Notes: generated by a model not told the origin, from the sequence alone. A DNA stretch of 64,000 nt from Molanna angustata (GCA_963576475.1 OY754977.1:29490672-29554671); one strand, 5' to 3'; counted from the stretch's first letter, positions 11,194 to 22,647 are shown. Numbers and translations are program-made.

Positions 11194-12617
11194 ACTCTCC
11201 ACTACCAACTATGGAATAGTGGAGAGTCATAATTTCACAATTTTTAAGCATATTTTTTTACATCAATTTCTCAATGGGTATCATGTAGAGAGTGTATACT
11301 TTGAGTTTCATCATGATGTTTTTGTGTGTATGCCGTATTCCGTATGACGTATGCCGTACAGAAATTTGAAAATTTGTGTCCTCTGTACAGCCCAAACCAA
11401 AAGACTGATGAACTTCATATTGATACCATATGTGTGAAGTACATAAACTTAGAGCTGATTAGTTTTCCATAGACAACGATTAATTATTTCTCTATGATTT
11501 CATCTGTTAAAACTTTAAAAATGCTCTCACGACCTGGAAATTTGAGATATTTTCATTTTGTTTGAATTATTTATGCAAAAAAAAAGAATTTTCACAAAAC
11601 TATATTCAGAGTTTGCCAACCTTAAAAGAAAAATATAATATCCTTTCAATAATTATGTTTCTATTAATCGATATTTTGTATGAAAAAAATATAGGAGAAT
11701 TTTTACTCCTCACTAACACAAGGTGATATAGTGGGAGTTATGATTTCGCAATTTTTAAGGGTATTTTTTTTTTGCAGATTATTAACTAGTATCATGCTGA
11801 GATTGTATTCTGAAAGTTTCATCACAATGTATCTGTGTGTGTGCTATGTACGGTGTGTTCATTTTTTACTTTATCGATTATAGACTAAAGTACTCATTCG
11901 ATTCTATTCAAATTTTGCAAATATGTATATCTAATACTCGATTAGATCCCATTAGATTTTAAACGATATATGAATAGTGCTTCTCAATTTTTTTAACTGT
12001 CAAATATTTCAAAGTGACCCCAAGCTCAGGAAACTTAAAATTTGAAATTTTTGTTTTCAAATTCGTAAAAAGGCACATCACTTTCATAAAATGGCATTGA
12101 AGAGTTATCAAGTTTTGATAATAAAATATTTAAATAAAAAATAATTTAACAAACTCATTTCATGAAAATGTTGGAAATTTCCATACAAAATTTGAATACT
12201 TTATAGAATGACTTGTTAGTGAGGAGTTTAGCGTTGGCCACAACCCACTCGTTTCTTAATGTTTCTCTATGATTTCATCTGTTCAAAATTGAAAAAATGC
12301 TCTCACGACCTGGAAATTTGAGATATTTTAATTTTGTTTAAACTATTTATACAATACCAATAATCTTCAAAAAAACTACATTCAGAGTTGGTCAACGTTA
12401 AAAGAAAAACATACAACAGTTTGAAAAATTATGTTCATAATAATAGATTTTTGTATGAAAAATATATATACCTATGTATATATATATAACAAGAGAATAT
12501 TTTTTATGTTTGGTAATGTTTAATTATTTGATTTCATATTGATATTAGAGTGTAATATTAGCAGGGAAGCTTCATTAGGTGGTGGAGAGTTTAGCGTTGG
12601 CCACAACCCACTCGTTT
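11194..12617 (+). repeat. Interspersed repeat family B, compound copy
   Basis: The left edge is ACTCTCCAC and the right edge holds GTGGAGAGTTTAGCG followed by CCACAACCCACTCG, so short inverted ends are possible. A segment of about 200 bp containing GCTCTCACGACCTGG occurs twice (about 11490-11690 and 12262-12465). The CAACCCACTCGTTT edge also appears twice (12245 and 12607). The block is therefore two related units in tandem or one nested in the other. A single-unit copy lies at 52538-53490. No coding frame is supported. Confidence 0.7.
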
Positions 12618-13147
12618 TGTAAATAAGGTGGTAAAATACTATTTTTAAATTTGTAAATAAAAATTAGCACATTCAGAATCATTTGTTGTTTCACTGTCAA
12701 CTGCTGTTTCAACTGCTCAAGCATATATTCATGCAATACGGGTAAATCTACGGGTAATATTGTCCTCATTGCTCTGTTTTGTATTATCTGTAGTTTTTTA
12801 TTTTCACCTACATTGCTCATAAATAATACACTTGAGCAGTAGTTAATGTGCGGAACAACAATGCTATTATACACTAATTTAGATGTTTTTAAATCAAGTT
12901 TATTTCTTATCCTTCCTAGAAATCCTACCTTCTTCGCGATTTTCTTCGTAATACATTATATGTGCTTGTCAAATCTCAATTTATTATCAATTAATACTCC
13001 CAAGTATTTTATGTCTTCAACCTCCTCAATTTCCTCATCATGAATCTTAAGTGTGTACTCAGTGTCACTAAGTATCTGTTTACCAATAATCATAAATTTG
13101 TGTGAGTCCCGGAATGGTTTATATTCACAAAATGGAATTTTAAACAT
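12618..13147 (-). pseudogene. CR1/Jockey-type RT, thumb and C-terminal fragment
   Basis: Two minus-strand frames join across a frameshift near 12900. The upstream one gives KYLGVLIDNKLRFDKHI. The downstream one gives KTSKLVYNSIVVPHINYCSSV, followed by QNRAMRTIL and LTVKQQMILNVLIFIYKF. The L-G-V-x-I-D plus P-H-x-x-Y-C series marks the region after the RT active site in Jockey/CR1 elements. The catalytic YADD motif is not present and the frame is broken. The downstream end runs straight into the family B edge at 12617. Confidence 0.7.
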
Positions 13148-13802
13148 TAATATTATAATAGGAAAATTAAGAACATGATTTTTTATAACTATAAATTACA
13201 ATAGGTGGCGCTAATGTCGAATTGACAATGTTTAGTTTTTTTCCATCTGACAACACTAAGAAATCTGTCATTTGCGTCGTAGTTTGGATATTTTTGACAT
13301 TTAAAGTTTTTTTCGCTCTGTTTCGGTATTATTCATATTTCAATTATATACATGTGCAAGGAATTTTAGTTTCTGTTCACTGTTTCGTTATTATCGTTTG
13401 TTTCCGTGTCCAAACCATACCTACGAGTATATGCTGTATTGCAACTATATACGAAATGACAATCAATCTAACCTCAAAGTGTTTAGCGACTCAGCGAATA
13501 ATAACATCCATATGATTCAAATATATGTTACATATATTTTTTGTTTCACAAATAGTTTGGACAGGACAACGTCTGTCGGGTCCGCTAGTTTCTTATAAAA
13601 TGTAGATTTACCCACAAAACAAGAATCTCGTGAAATATATTTGCATGATAAATCTTAATGTTCGTATGCCGGTATGGTCGTATGATGAATGGTTGTATGA
13701 ACGTTATGCGCTCCTAAACCAATGATCCGATTGCAATGAAACTTTAGGGAATTTTCGAGCGTTTATACCGGATGGTTACTGGATTTAAACATTTCGCACC
13801 GT

Positions 13803-14110
13803 CTTCTTCTTCTTCTTCGAGTAAAAGGTCATTTGACCTATGAAAGCGGAGCATTTTGTATTCAAATTTTGGGAAAAAGTTAATCACAAATTTATTATAA
13901 AAACTTGATTTTCTTAATAAAACATTTTTGAGAAACTCTTGAACTTATTTGAAAAAAAATATTTGAGTATTTGTATTTGTCTATGTTTATACCAGTTTAC
14001 AGCTTTCTATCTTCTGTGGTTTTTGAGATATATGGAAAAATGAAGTAAAAATTCAAAAGTTGATAACCCCTGACCCTGAAACAAAATTATAAAAAAAAGA
14101 AGTTTTTCAG
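13803..14110 (+). repeat. (CTT)n tract followed by degenerate family A fragment
   Basis: A CTTCTTCTTCTTCTTC run at 13803-13820 looks like the 3' microsatellite tail of a minus-strand non-LTR insertion, of which only a few dozen bases remain. From about 13870 the sequence follows family A: TTTTTGAGAAACTC, TCTATGTTTATACC, GTTTTTGAGATATATGG, then AAAAGTTGATAACCCCTGAC. Confidence 0.6.
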
Positions 14111-14689
14111 TACTTCGTATCAGGGATTGTTTCAAGTTTTTGTATTTCAAAATATGAAACAAAATTAATTCTACATAATTAAATAAGTATGTAAAAAAAT
14201 CAATATTTGAAGATCGATGAATCAGAATTTGATTTTAAATATTAAAAGTGTGAAAAATATAATTGTTAATGTATTGAATATGATATGTTAATGGTTATTT
14301 TTAAAAACGCAAATAAAAGAAAATTGTTATGAAGCAATATTTTTTTTAGTTTTTTGTTATCATTTAAACATTGAAATTTTAGTACCTTGCACGAAGACCA
14401 CATCGATTGATAGCAGATGAAATTTTGTTTTAACTTGATCATCTTGTAACCTAGAAAATTTGTTTGTTTTGCACAACAACATTAATAAAAATTCAATACA
14501 ATCATGAATTTATTATGAACACTAAAATTTATTTCATATTTAAATATTTAACACTAAGACATTTATAGCAAAAACTTTACTTAATGGGTTCAATTTCAAA
14601 GACGAATTAAAATTTGAATGAAATTTATAGTCACTAAAAATAAAAATGTGATAGCCAGAACTGTCATTTTGAACTACATACATCATTAT

Positions 14690-15045
14690 TTTTATTTATT
14701 TATTTATTTATAGGCAGGCAGCCAAGGCTGATGTGCCTATATCCACTGTCGAATTTTATTATTTGGTTGTATCTATTTTGCTGTGTACAAAAAAAGTCCA
14801 ATCTATTCTTGAAAATATTATAATTTTCAGCATCCAAAACATGTTGGGGCAGTTTATTCCAAGTATTCACCACTCTATTTGAAAGAAAATGCTTTCGAGA
14901 ATTTCTCGAGAACCAATGTACTTTTCACAAGTTTTAAGCTAGGGCAACGCAAATTAGTGTTATGACTATATTGAAAGAGATTGTTTACACAGTCATAATG
15001 CCCTTTTTTATTATATTATATCCTATTAAAATTACACTAGTGGAT
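14690..15045 (-). pseudogene. CR1/Jockey-type RT C-terminal fragment with (AAAT)n tail
   Basis: The minus strand reads RCPSLKLVKSTLVLE, then KAFSFKVVNTWNKLPQHV, then FKNRLDFF, then a stop. N-x-W-N-x-L-P followed by F-K-x-x-L is the most conserved part of CR1/Jockey C-termini. The 3' end is an ATAAATAAATAAA microsatellite at about 14690-14712. Upstream RT motifs are missing, so this is a short 5'-truncated insertion. Confidence 0.7.
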
Positions 15046-15084
15046 CTGGGTAGACGCTGTCTTGCCACAGACCGCCTTGTATGT

Positions 15085-15885
15085 AGACCTCATTTACATA
15101 CATACATACCATCACGCCATGTCCCTCACGGGGTAGGCAGAGAGAGCCGAACGCCACATTTTTCTATCTTGACACGCATTCATCGCCTCCTCAACATTCA
15201 TACATCGTCTTATACATGTTCGTCTGTTGTTCACGCTTCATAAATTTCCATTTCTCAAAATATCGTTTACATGGTCGTGCCATCCTTTTCTTGGGCGCCC
15301 GCGACTTCTTATTCCGTTCCTGTCAGATTAGTATATTTTCTTCGTCAGGCGTTCTTCGTTCATTCTCCCCAAGTGGCCAAACCATCTCAATGTGTTAACT
15401 TTCATTCTGTTAATTACATCTTTCTTTATCTTACATTCTTTCCTTGTATCTTCATTCCGAACTCTATCATACATCGTTCTGTTACAAATTCTTCTAAGCG
15501 ATCTCATTTCAACTGCATTTATTCTGCTTTCGTGCGACTTCTGCCATGTCCAGGTCTCACTTGCATACGTCAGGGTTGGCACTACGATTGCGTTATGAAT
15601 GGCAACTTTAGCGTCTGGTCTAAGTGCTCCATTCACTCTGTTTCCTGCCATAACTCTTCTTTCAATATCCTTATCAGGCCGTCCATTCCGTTGGAACATA
15701 CTACCCAGATAGACATACTCGTCGACTTGTTCAAGCCATTCATTCTCTACTTTTATTTGACACACTGTTCTGCTTTCACTCTTTTCAAAGACCATTACCT
15801 TTGATTTGCTGGCATTCATTTTAAGTCCGTTTTCTATGCATCCTTCATATACCATACTTACAATATACATTAATGTGCTATATTA
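15085..15885 (-). pseudogene. RTE/Jockey-like RT C-terminal half, 5'-truncated
   Basis: An open frame of 180 codons (15870-15328) contains NGLKMNASKSKVMVF, YVYLGSMF, AIVVPTLTYASETW and MRSLRRICNRTMYDRVRN, then INRMKVNTLRWFGHLGRM. This order (K-S-K-x-M then Y-L-G then L-T-Y-x-x-E-x-W then L-R-W-x-G-H-x-x-R-M) is the standard C-terminal half of insect endonuclease-RT ORFs. After a frame break the sequence continues with a G-R-P-R-K-G-W-like segment to about 15085, ending in a CATACATACATA-type tail. The endonuclease and catalytic RT domains are absent. Confidence 0.8.
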
Positions 15886-17074
15886 TTATCTAGATGTGTA
15901 ATACAAATGTCAATAGATTTGTTCTCACCCCTATCTATTGAAAGCTTACCTACATAACATAAAAATTAATTACAACCTTTTACTTCCTATAAAAAAATCC
16001 TTAAGGGTGTGAAGGGAAGATGACATTTGTGGATGTATTTTCGGATGTGAAATCTAAATAAAATAAATTCTCAATAACAATATCACCTGTTGGATCCAAA
16101 ACTATCCTATCATTTGAGACGGAACCAATTATGTACCTTTACAAAAATTCATTGAAATCTGTTGAGCGGTTTCAGAGATTAGCGTGTACGAACATTGTGA
16201 CACGAAACTTTTATATATTAGACTAGTGATGTTATTTTGTCATTTTTCTCTTATTTAACAATCTTCAGAATAGCAAAAAATACATAAAAAAATAATGATA
16301 TCATTTAAATTTTAGTGCGTTTTCAGAATTGGACCCAATATTATATTATAAAAGTATTATAATTCATTATTTAATACAACATTTACATGCATTATATATT
16401 TTTGTATGAAATCAGCAAACAAGGAAGTAAATATTATGCATTATATAATATGGAAGTGGTAATATCCAAATTCTTATCTATTGATTGATATATTATCATG
16501 GCAGATTTAAAATATAGACACACTTTTAATAATATTATCTTATTTTGTGTATAACTTTGGCAATTTAGCTTATTGTTTATTTAATTTATTGAATTTATAT
16601 ACCTACCTACATCAAGTACACAAAGGCAGGTTTAATGCCATTATGTAATCGCTTCCAACGAACCCTAGCATCTCCGTGCATATTTTATTTTGACTTTAAA
16701 ATAAAAAAAAAATATTTTGAATTTTTTTCGTATTCATACGGATTGAACTCACATACATAATATAATATTGTATAATAATATTACTTTTAAGATACGAGCA
16801 ATTAATTATAAAGTGTTGGTATAAGAATAGTTTTAAAAACAATGATTACATAGGATAATTAATTACCAACAAGACATTCAAATAGATGAAAGGTCAGTTA
16901 ATTAGCCATTAGTTTTCAATATGCCAAGTCATGTCAGAACTGGCAGGTTTATTATCATTAAGCTCTAAAACTTTTTACACTTTCGTTATTTTCAATAATG
17001 GTTTTCATTTTGAATGAAATGAGATAATCCTCTCCTAATATAAATGAAAAACTATTAAATAATTAATTTGGATT
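15886..17074. other. AT-rich interval with possible Helitron-like ends
   Basis: No gene is visible. Near 16160-16230 there is TTGAGCGGTTTCAGAGATTAG, and a few dozen bases later TTATATATTAGACTAGTGAT. Such paired phrases are common at the ends of non-autonomous Helitrons in insects. The matching opposite end is not evident. The rest is plain A/T sequence. Confidence 0.35.
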
Positions 17075-17079
17075 AAAGT

Positions 17080-17772
17080 AAAGCTGATTGGTAACCAAAG
17101 GGGTTACCAATCGAAAGTAGTTAGTAACCAGAGTGGTTACTATTAAATATAAGTGGTAACCAGAGGGGTTACCAGTAAAGAGAGTTTACTATATCCCAAG
17201 TGGATATGATTTGAAATAAGAACACAAGGACAGTGGTTGAGAGAGAAGAAGAAAGAATGGTCAAAAGTAACAATGAGTATATTGATCACAATTAATAGTT
17301 TGCTTAAGGGTAAATTTACAATTGATGAAATAACTTACAAAGGAACTTTTCTCACGATGAGTAGGTATAACGAGCGAGTTAGCGGGTGTATTCGAAGTGT
17401 CCGAATCTTCGCATGGTGAAGTACCATCGTGCTCGCGAGGTCGAGAGATGACCGGTGGTCGAGAGACGAAGTGTCGGCGAGACGGCGTGGTCGAGAACGG
17501 CGGCGTGATGTGACGAATCGAAGTGACGGAAATACGGAAATGAAGTGACGAAGTGTACAAGTGTAGACTCCCTTAAATAGTGCTGCGCTGGGGGTAGCAA
17601 GTTCAATGTCCTCGAACTTTCTAGACTTATTTATTTGAAGTGTCATACCCAGTTGAGGAGTATTGTCACTTGTTTGACGTTGCGGGCGATGAACTCGGCC
17701 TAGCGATAAACAAATGTACTTGCCGTCGCTAGGCGCGCGCTCGAAAGAAATTTCGAGATGTGGCCTACCACA
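17080..17772 (-). repeat. 3' LTR of the LARD-like element
   Basis: This copy of the 693-bp repeat lies at the downstream end in the element's own direction. It is preceded on the minus strand by a GGAGGGGAGGAA polypurine tract and followed by ACTTT. Near 17086-17180 it holds three short palindromes of the form GGTAACC-spacer-GGTTACC in tandem. Confidence 0.85.
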
Positions 17773-17784
17773 TTCCTCCCCTCC
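17773..17784 (-). other. Polypurine tract of the LTR element
   Basis: Twelve purines, GGAGGGGAGGAA on the minus strand, lie directly before the TGTGG start of the 3' LTR. This is where plus-strand priming occurs in LTR retroelements. Confidence 0.75.
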
Positions 17785-20250
17785 AAGTGGTATCGAAGAT
17801 GGCACGATACCTTGTTAGAACGTCATGGTGTGGCTGAGTTGAGGCAGTCGTTGCTGAAGTTTTTTGTAGTCATTACAATTTTGAAGAGATGGTTAGACTT
17901 GTGTTAGTTGGACTGTTGCCTAGTTGCTGATGATGATTGCGACGGATCAAGATGTGATTGCTTTGGAAACAGTGTTCCCGTTCAGCCCGTTGACAATTGC
18001 AGTGTGTCGGTGAGGCTTGTTAGTACACAAAGCTGTGGAGTCCGTGGAGTCAGTGTAGTCCGTGGAGTCCGATAAGCTGTGCAGTGTAATTGGCATCTAA
18101 ACATTCTTGTCGAATTTGCAGAACTGTGCAGTTGGCTTGCGTTGGCGTTTTCGAAGTTTTCGTTGACTGTCGTCGTGTTGACAGCGTGTGTTGACAGTGA
18201 CGTGTTGACAGCGTCGTGTTGACCGTGTCGTGTAGACGTCGTGTTGTCGTGGTTGAGCAGCTCCTTGGGTATGCGAGACAGAGTGCGAGTCATAAGCATA
18301 ACACGAAGGATGGGACAGCGTCCCAACAAAATCATTCCTCGTTCAAAGACGTGCGTAGCGATGAGACGAGGTGAGTTTTTGTGTGCTCGAGATGTGTGGG
18401 TGCGTTCAAATTTGGGTGTCCGACAGCTATGGAGTAGTTCTCTAGCGTTGAAGTTGCGGCGTGTCTGTTGCGTTAGACAGCTTTGGAGAATGTAGTTCTC
18501 CAGTGGGGCCTGTGTGTGCATTCTTTGCCGCGCATCAAGTGAGTCTGATGTCTTTGGGAATACGTGCCAGTATAGCGAGTTGTAGCGTGTCGGTGTTGCT
18601 CTTGGTTGCTGATGAAAACCATTTGTTGCTGATGTTGTCCATCTTGATTTGGTGCCGTTGCCAATGTTGTTCATCTTGATTTGGTGCCGTTGACAATGTT
18701 TGCCATCTTGATTTATCGATGTTGATAATGTCGCTGTCCATCTTGGTTCGATGCTGTAGACTTTACTATGGACCATCATTGTTTGATGATGACGATGATG
18801 ATGAATGTTGTTCATCTTGCTTCTATAGTTGTACATGGTAAACGCAGTTGACAGTTGTAAATTTTAAATTCTCAAAATATAAACAGTTACAATTGTAGCA
18901 AGCGAATATATAAAATAATGTTGGTTGCATGTTGCAAAAATATAATATGTAGGTACAATGATAAGTATTTGTTAATAATAATTAAGTTGATTACAATATA
19001 TTTAAGAAGTGAAAATAAATTCAAGTATCTAATTAGGTATACAATGCAACAAAAAAATAATATGAATTTCAGCAAAGTCCAAAAATGTAGAAAAATTCTA
19101 TTTGTAATAGGTAAATATTGAAATGTGTCTAAGTACAAAAATGCTTTGCAAGTTTTAAAGTATAAAAAATATTTAAAGCAAAATTACAAAGTATGAAATA
19201 GGTAAGTTAAGTATTTCACGAAATTAGTACCTATTTGATATATTAAATAGTGATAATTTAATAAATTATTTGCGAGCTCCTTTGATATAAAAACATATTT
19301 CTGATTGCAATGAATTTAAATAACGTACGTAAATATCTTGTTAGCAAAAACTTAGATTGTCGCTCGGTAGATGGTGTTTATTGAAAACTTAATTTTTCTA
19401 CCGCTAGTTGAAATTTTGAAAGATTAGTCACGAGCCGTAATCGCGTTGTTTACTTATTAAAAATAACAAAATTGAAGTTTTATCGTTTAAAACCGAAAAC
19501 TTTCGATGGATATTTGTTTAAACAGTGAAATTACTATATCAAGATTACTTAAATGTTCTGTACCACGCGTAAAACTGTATGCAAAATATAAAATTAATAA
19601 TTTTTGTCACTTCAGTATTATTGTTGTGCATGAGAATTTTTTTGTCGCGATGTATGTGAAAAATATTTTTAGTTCCGTGAATTATGTGAAAAGAATATAA
19701 CTAAATTCGGAAGTGCGGTTTTGTTTATGTATATCGCGATTGTCGGAGTATTTTTTTACTTAAAGCAGTGCCGTACAGAAAATTTTTTAACAGTGTTTGT
19801 TTATGTGAAATTATAAAGTGGGTACCAATATATACCTTTGTTTACAATCTCAGAATAAAATGAATGTGTACTATGCATGTGTTATTTGAATGCAACATTT
19901 ATGACAAAGAATAACTAAAAACCGAGAAGCGCGGGTGATTTTTAAACGCGATTGCATAGAATTAAGCGCGATTGTTTCGCGGGTGTAGTGTAGTGTACCC
20001 ATCGTGAGAGATTCAAAAACCAATTCGTTCTTTTTCTAAGCTAGGAAAAGAAAAGGAGTGATCTGAGGAAAATCGGTAAGTGTTGTTTAATGTTATTGTA
20101 AGGAAAAATACCACTGTTGTGAATGCATATTTATCGTTTTTCGGCCTCGGGCCAGTACTAGATAAATACCGATGTTTTGTAAATACCAGTAGCTGTGAAG
20201 CTTAGCTGTTAAGCTGTTTGGTAACGATTGTGTTCATATTCACGTTTTCA
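17785..20250 (-). other. Non-coding interior of the LTR element
   Basis: The half near the 3' LTR (about 17785-18850) is GC-richer, and on the plus strand it is rich in T and G. It includes imperfect tandem copies of a phrase around ATCTTGATTTGGTGCCGTTG between 18610 and 18760. A 284-codon minus-strand frame crosses it (18836-17982) but is rich in Thr, His, Arg and Ser with no gag, protease, RT or integrase motif. I treat it as a by-product of composition. The half near the 5' LTR (18850-20250) is AT-rich and empty. Confidence 0.6.
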
Positions 20251-20261
20251 GGGTCACCAAT
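20251..20261 (-). other. Candidate primer-binding site of the LTR element
   Basis: Immediately inside the 5' LTR the minus strand reads ATTGGTGACCC. A TGG near the LTR edge is expected where a tRNA 3' CCA end pairs. The tRNA was not identified. Confidence 0.5.
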
Positions 20262-20954
20262 AAAGCTGATTGGTAACCAAAGGGGTTACCAATCGAAAGT
20301 AGTTAGTAACCAGAGTGGTTACTATTAAATATAAGTGGTAACCAGAGGGGTTACCAGTAAAGAGAGTTTACTATATCCCAAGTGGATATGATTTGAAATA
20401 AGAACACAAGGACAGTGGTTGAGAGAGAAGAAGAAAGAATGGTCAAAAGTAACAATGAGTATATTGATCACAATTAATAGTTTGCTTAAGGGTAAATTTA
20501 CAATTGATGAAATAACTTACAAAGGAACTTTTCTCACGATGAGTAGGTATAACGAGCGAGTTAGCGGGTGTATTCGAAGTGTCCGAATCTTCGCATGGTG
20601 AAGTACCATCGTGCTCGCGAGGTCGAGAGATGACCGGTGGTCGAGAGACGAAGTGTCGGCGAGACGGCGTGGTCGAGAACGGCGGCGTGATGTGACGAAT
20701 CGAAGTGACGGAAATACGGAAATGAAGTGACGAAGTGTACAAGTGTAGACTCCCTTAAATAGTGCTGCGCTGGGGGTAGCAAGTTCAATGTCCTCGAACT
20801 TTCTAGACTTATTTATTTGAAGTGTCATACCCAGTTGAGGAGTATTGTCACTTGTTTGACGTTGCGGGCGATGAACTCGGCCTAGCGATAAACAAATGTA
20901 CTTGCCGTCGCTAGGCGCGCGCTCGAAAGAAATTTCGAGATGTGGCCTACCACA
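20262..20954 (-). repeat. 5' LTR of the LARD-like element
   Basis: This copy has the same length as the other one and appears identical over the long shared frames. Read on the minus strand it begins TGTGGTAGGCC and contains a TATTTAAG box about 190 nt in. That is a sensible distance for a U3 promoter. Confidence 0.85.
20754..20762 (-). promoter_or_regulatory. TATA-like box in the 5' LTR
   Basis: The minus strand reads CACTATTTAAGGGAG here, about 190 nt from the LTR start, and a downstream start site would define the R region. The same box is in the other LTR near 17572-17580. Promoter activity is inferred from position only. Confidence 0.5.
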
Positions 20955-21212
20955 AAAGTATTAATTAATGAATTTAAGAAGGAGGTGTATCAAGTTGTTT
21001 AACACAATACCTACTCTTTATAGTTATTGTTGATGAGGTGTATGTGGAGAAATAAAAGATAAATGTTTTTTTAAATATTTCCAAGGGACATGTCTATTCA
21101 AATGACCAATGTTGATGGGTTAACTTAAAATAGTAAATAAATTTTAATCTTATAAATAAGACCTGTTATTTAGACGTTAGTGCGTTGTGTGTATAAAAAT
21201 AGTAATATTGAA

Positions 21213-21400
21213 CACTTCCTTGCACCTTACGCAAGTGGAGAGTTTATTGCCGTATGGCAATTTCTTCCTTATAATCAGTGTTTCCAGCCCAGAGAAACAA
21301 TATTTGCGTGAGAAATAAATTTCTCCTCTGCTGGGAATCGAACCCAGGACGCCCGCACAGAAACCCAACGGCTTACCAACTGTGCCACGGCGGTCGGCAT
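21213..21400 (-). repeat. tRNA-derived SINE family 2, copy 1
   Basis: The minus strand begins with a tRNA-like head holding an A-box-like GTGGCACAGTTGG and a perfect B box GGTTCGATTCC. A unique body follows with CAGAGG, AATTTATTTCTCACGCAAAT, a CTCTGGGCTGGAAACACTGA-like phrase and CGCAAGGTGC near the end. The same order occurs at 60448-60603. RNA polymerase III would transcribe it from the internal promoter, and mobility would depend on RT from a partner non-LTR element. Confidence 0.75.
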
Positions 21401-21905
21401 GTATACAGTTTATGAGTGACGATCCAGACGAGTTATAATTTCTGATTGCTTATTGGCTTGATGTTGCGGTGGGTGGTGTGGTCTAGTGCCGTCGGCTTGG
21501 CATGACGATGAGTCGAGGGGCGAGCGGTTTGGCTCATCGATGGTGATGGTGTTGGGCGAGCGGCTATGGCTCGTCGTGGCGATGAAGCGATGAGGCGATG
21601 TCGAGCGGCTTTGGCTCGGCGTTATCAAGCGGCATGGCTTGAAGAGATGTAGCAGAGCTCGCAAGCAGAAGTTGCTGGTATCATTGTGGATGTCGGAGAG
21701 AGCGGGACTCTAAGGAGGAGTCGCTTGGCTCTTGATGAGGAATCTGGCGGCCATGGGTTGTACCTATGCAAGGTTAACACGAACCAGCGCAGCGATCCGT
21801 GTTGATCGCCGTGTGTTGAGTCTGATTGTGGTTGCTCATCCCTTCTGCCAGAGCTGTGACTATTGATATCGCAATGCGTTGTAATTCTCTTACAATAAAG
21901 TAAGT
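21401..21905. other. GC-rich unassigned segment, possible solo LTR
   Basis: This T/G-skewed, GC-rich block has the same flavour as the LTR-element interior. Short phrases recur inside it: GAGCGGC with TTGGCTC or TATGGCTC three times, and GATGAGGCGATG-like words. The right edge has the inverted pair TTGTAA and TTACAA around 21878-21896, comparable to the palindromic start of the LTRs to the left. No second LTR or target duplication was found. Confidence 0.35.
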
Positions 21906-22369
21906 GTACATTTTTCTTCTTGAATGGTTGATATTTTGAAAGGTGGAATATATTAATTCATTTTTATGAATAACATTTCTACTAGATTCTTAAAAAAATA
22001 TAAGATTCCCAGAGGACAAAAATTTGCACAGTACACTATAACACAAAAACATTGTCACGAAACTCATTTATGCAAAAAAAAACATTACAAACTATATGAG
22101 CATGTGTGAGACAGTGTATATATTTTGATGAAGTGATGTACATTTGTCAAGATAGAAGAATGCGGTGTTCGGTTCTCACTGCCAACACTCTCGTACGAAT
22201 GTCTGTTCTATTAAATGGTTTACCTGTTGAAGCTGACGTCTTCTTCTGGGGCGTTCAGCGATTTAAAAAATATATTAAATAAAATAACGAACAGGTGTCG
22301 CACTGTAACTGGCGTAAAGCTGTCGTGCGAGAAAGAAAAAAAAATATAAAATTTATTTCACATTATATA

Positions 22370-22647
22370 ACAAATAATAGATTTTTTTGTTTCAAAGGTT
22401 GACAACTCCAGAATGAATTTTTGAAGAGTATATTTTTATTGTAGTAGAATTTCAAAAAATATAAAAATACCTCAATTTGACAGACCGTGAGTGCATTTTG
22501 GATATTTAGACAGGTGAAATCATAGAGAAAAAAATAACGGATATTTATGGAAAACTAATCAGCTCAAAGTTTATGGACTACATGACATGATATCAATATT
22601 AACATGACATCAATATTAAGTCAATCGAACTTATAGTTTGGGCTGTA
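22370..22647 (-). repeat. Family B fragment, left of the pogo-like insertion
   Basis: On the minus strand this reads the family B landmarks ACAGCCCAAACTATAAG, TTGATATCAT, and TAGTTTTCCATAAATATCCG-like words, as at 52720-52810. It is interrupted at a TA at 22646-22647. Related B sequence (ACGGCGTACGG) resumes at 23981. Confidence 0.65.

Larger units (their letters stand above)
10607..13592 (+). mobile_element. Possible Helitron-like element (ends only)
   Basis: The left end reads TATATATAATTCTTCTGTACG followed by CTAAACGGCTGAACCGATTT, which resembles the conserved 5' portion of insect Helitrons. The right end carries GGACAACGTCTGTC and then GGGTCCGCTAGT. It has a short hairpin (GACAG with CTGTC) followed by CTAG before a T, as Helitron 3' ends require. 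No Rep/helicase gene lies between, and the interior holds unrelated RT and family B repeats. The two ends may come from separate insertions. Confidence 0.35.
17080..20954 (-). mobile_element. Non-autonomous LTR retrotransposon (LARD-like), 3875 bp
   Basis: Two 693-bp direct repeats (17080-17772 and 20262-20954) flank 2.49 kb. The 5-bp word AAAGT lies directly outside both ends (17075-17079 and 20955-20959) as a target-site duplication. The element reads on the minus strand. There each repeat opens with TGTGGTAGGCCACA, the sequence after the 5' repeat is ATTGGTGACCC (a candidate primer-binding site), and GGAGGGGAGGAA directly precedes the 3' repeat as a polypurine tract. Frames inside the repeats translate identically, so insertion was recent. 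I find no gag, protease, RT or integrase in the interior, so it would need proteins from another element. The TTGGTGACCC start reminds me of BEL/Pao elements, but this is only a guess. Confidence 0.85.

Noticed and set aside
15216..15804. Plus-strand frames of 60-177 codons
   Set aside because: Antisense to the RTE-like fragment that carries recognisable RT landmarks.
17237..17805. Frames of 60-156 codons inside the LTRs
   Set aside because: Repeated only because the LTRs are duplicated; no domain and they overlap on both strands.
17982..18836. 284-codon minus-strand frame in the LTR element interior
   Set aside because: It has no gag, protease, RT or integrase motif, biased composition, and spans imperfect tandem repeats. 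It is more likely a chance frame in GC-rich DNA.
20076..20251. Apparent plus-strand intron (GGTAAGTG ... TTTTCAG) next to the second LTR
   Set aside because: The element reads on the minus strand; the acceptor-like region overlaps the candidate primer-binding site, and no exons are visible.
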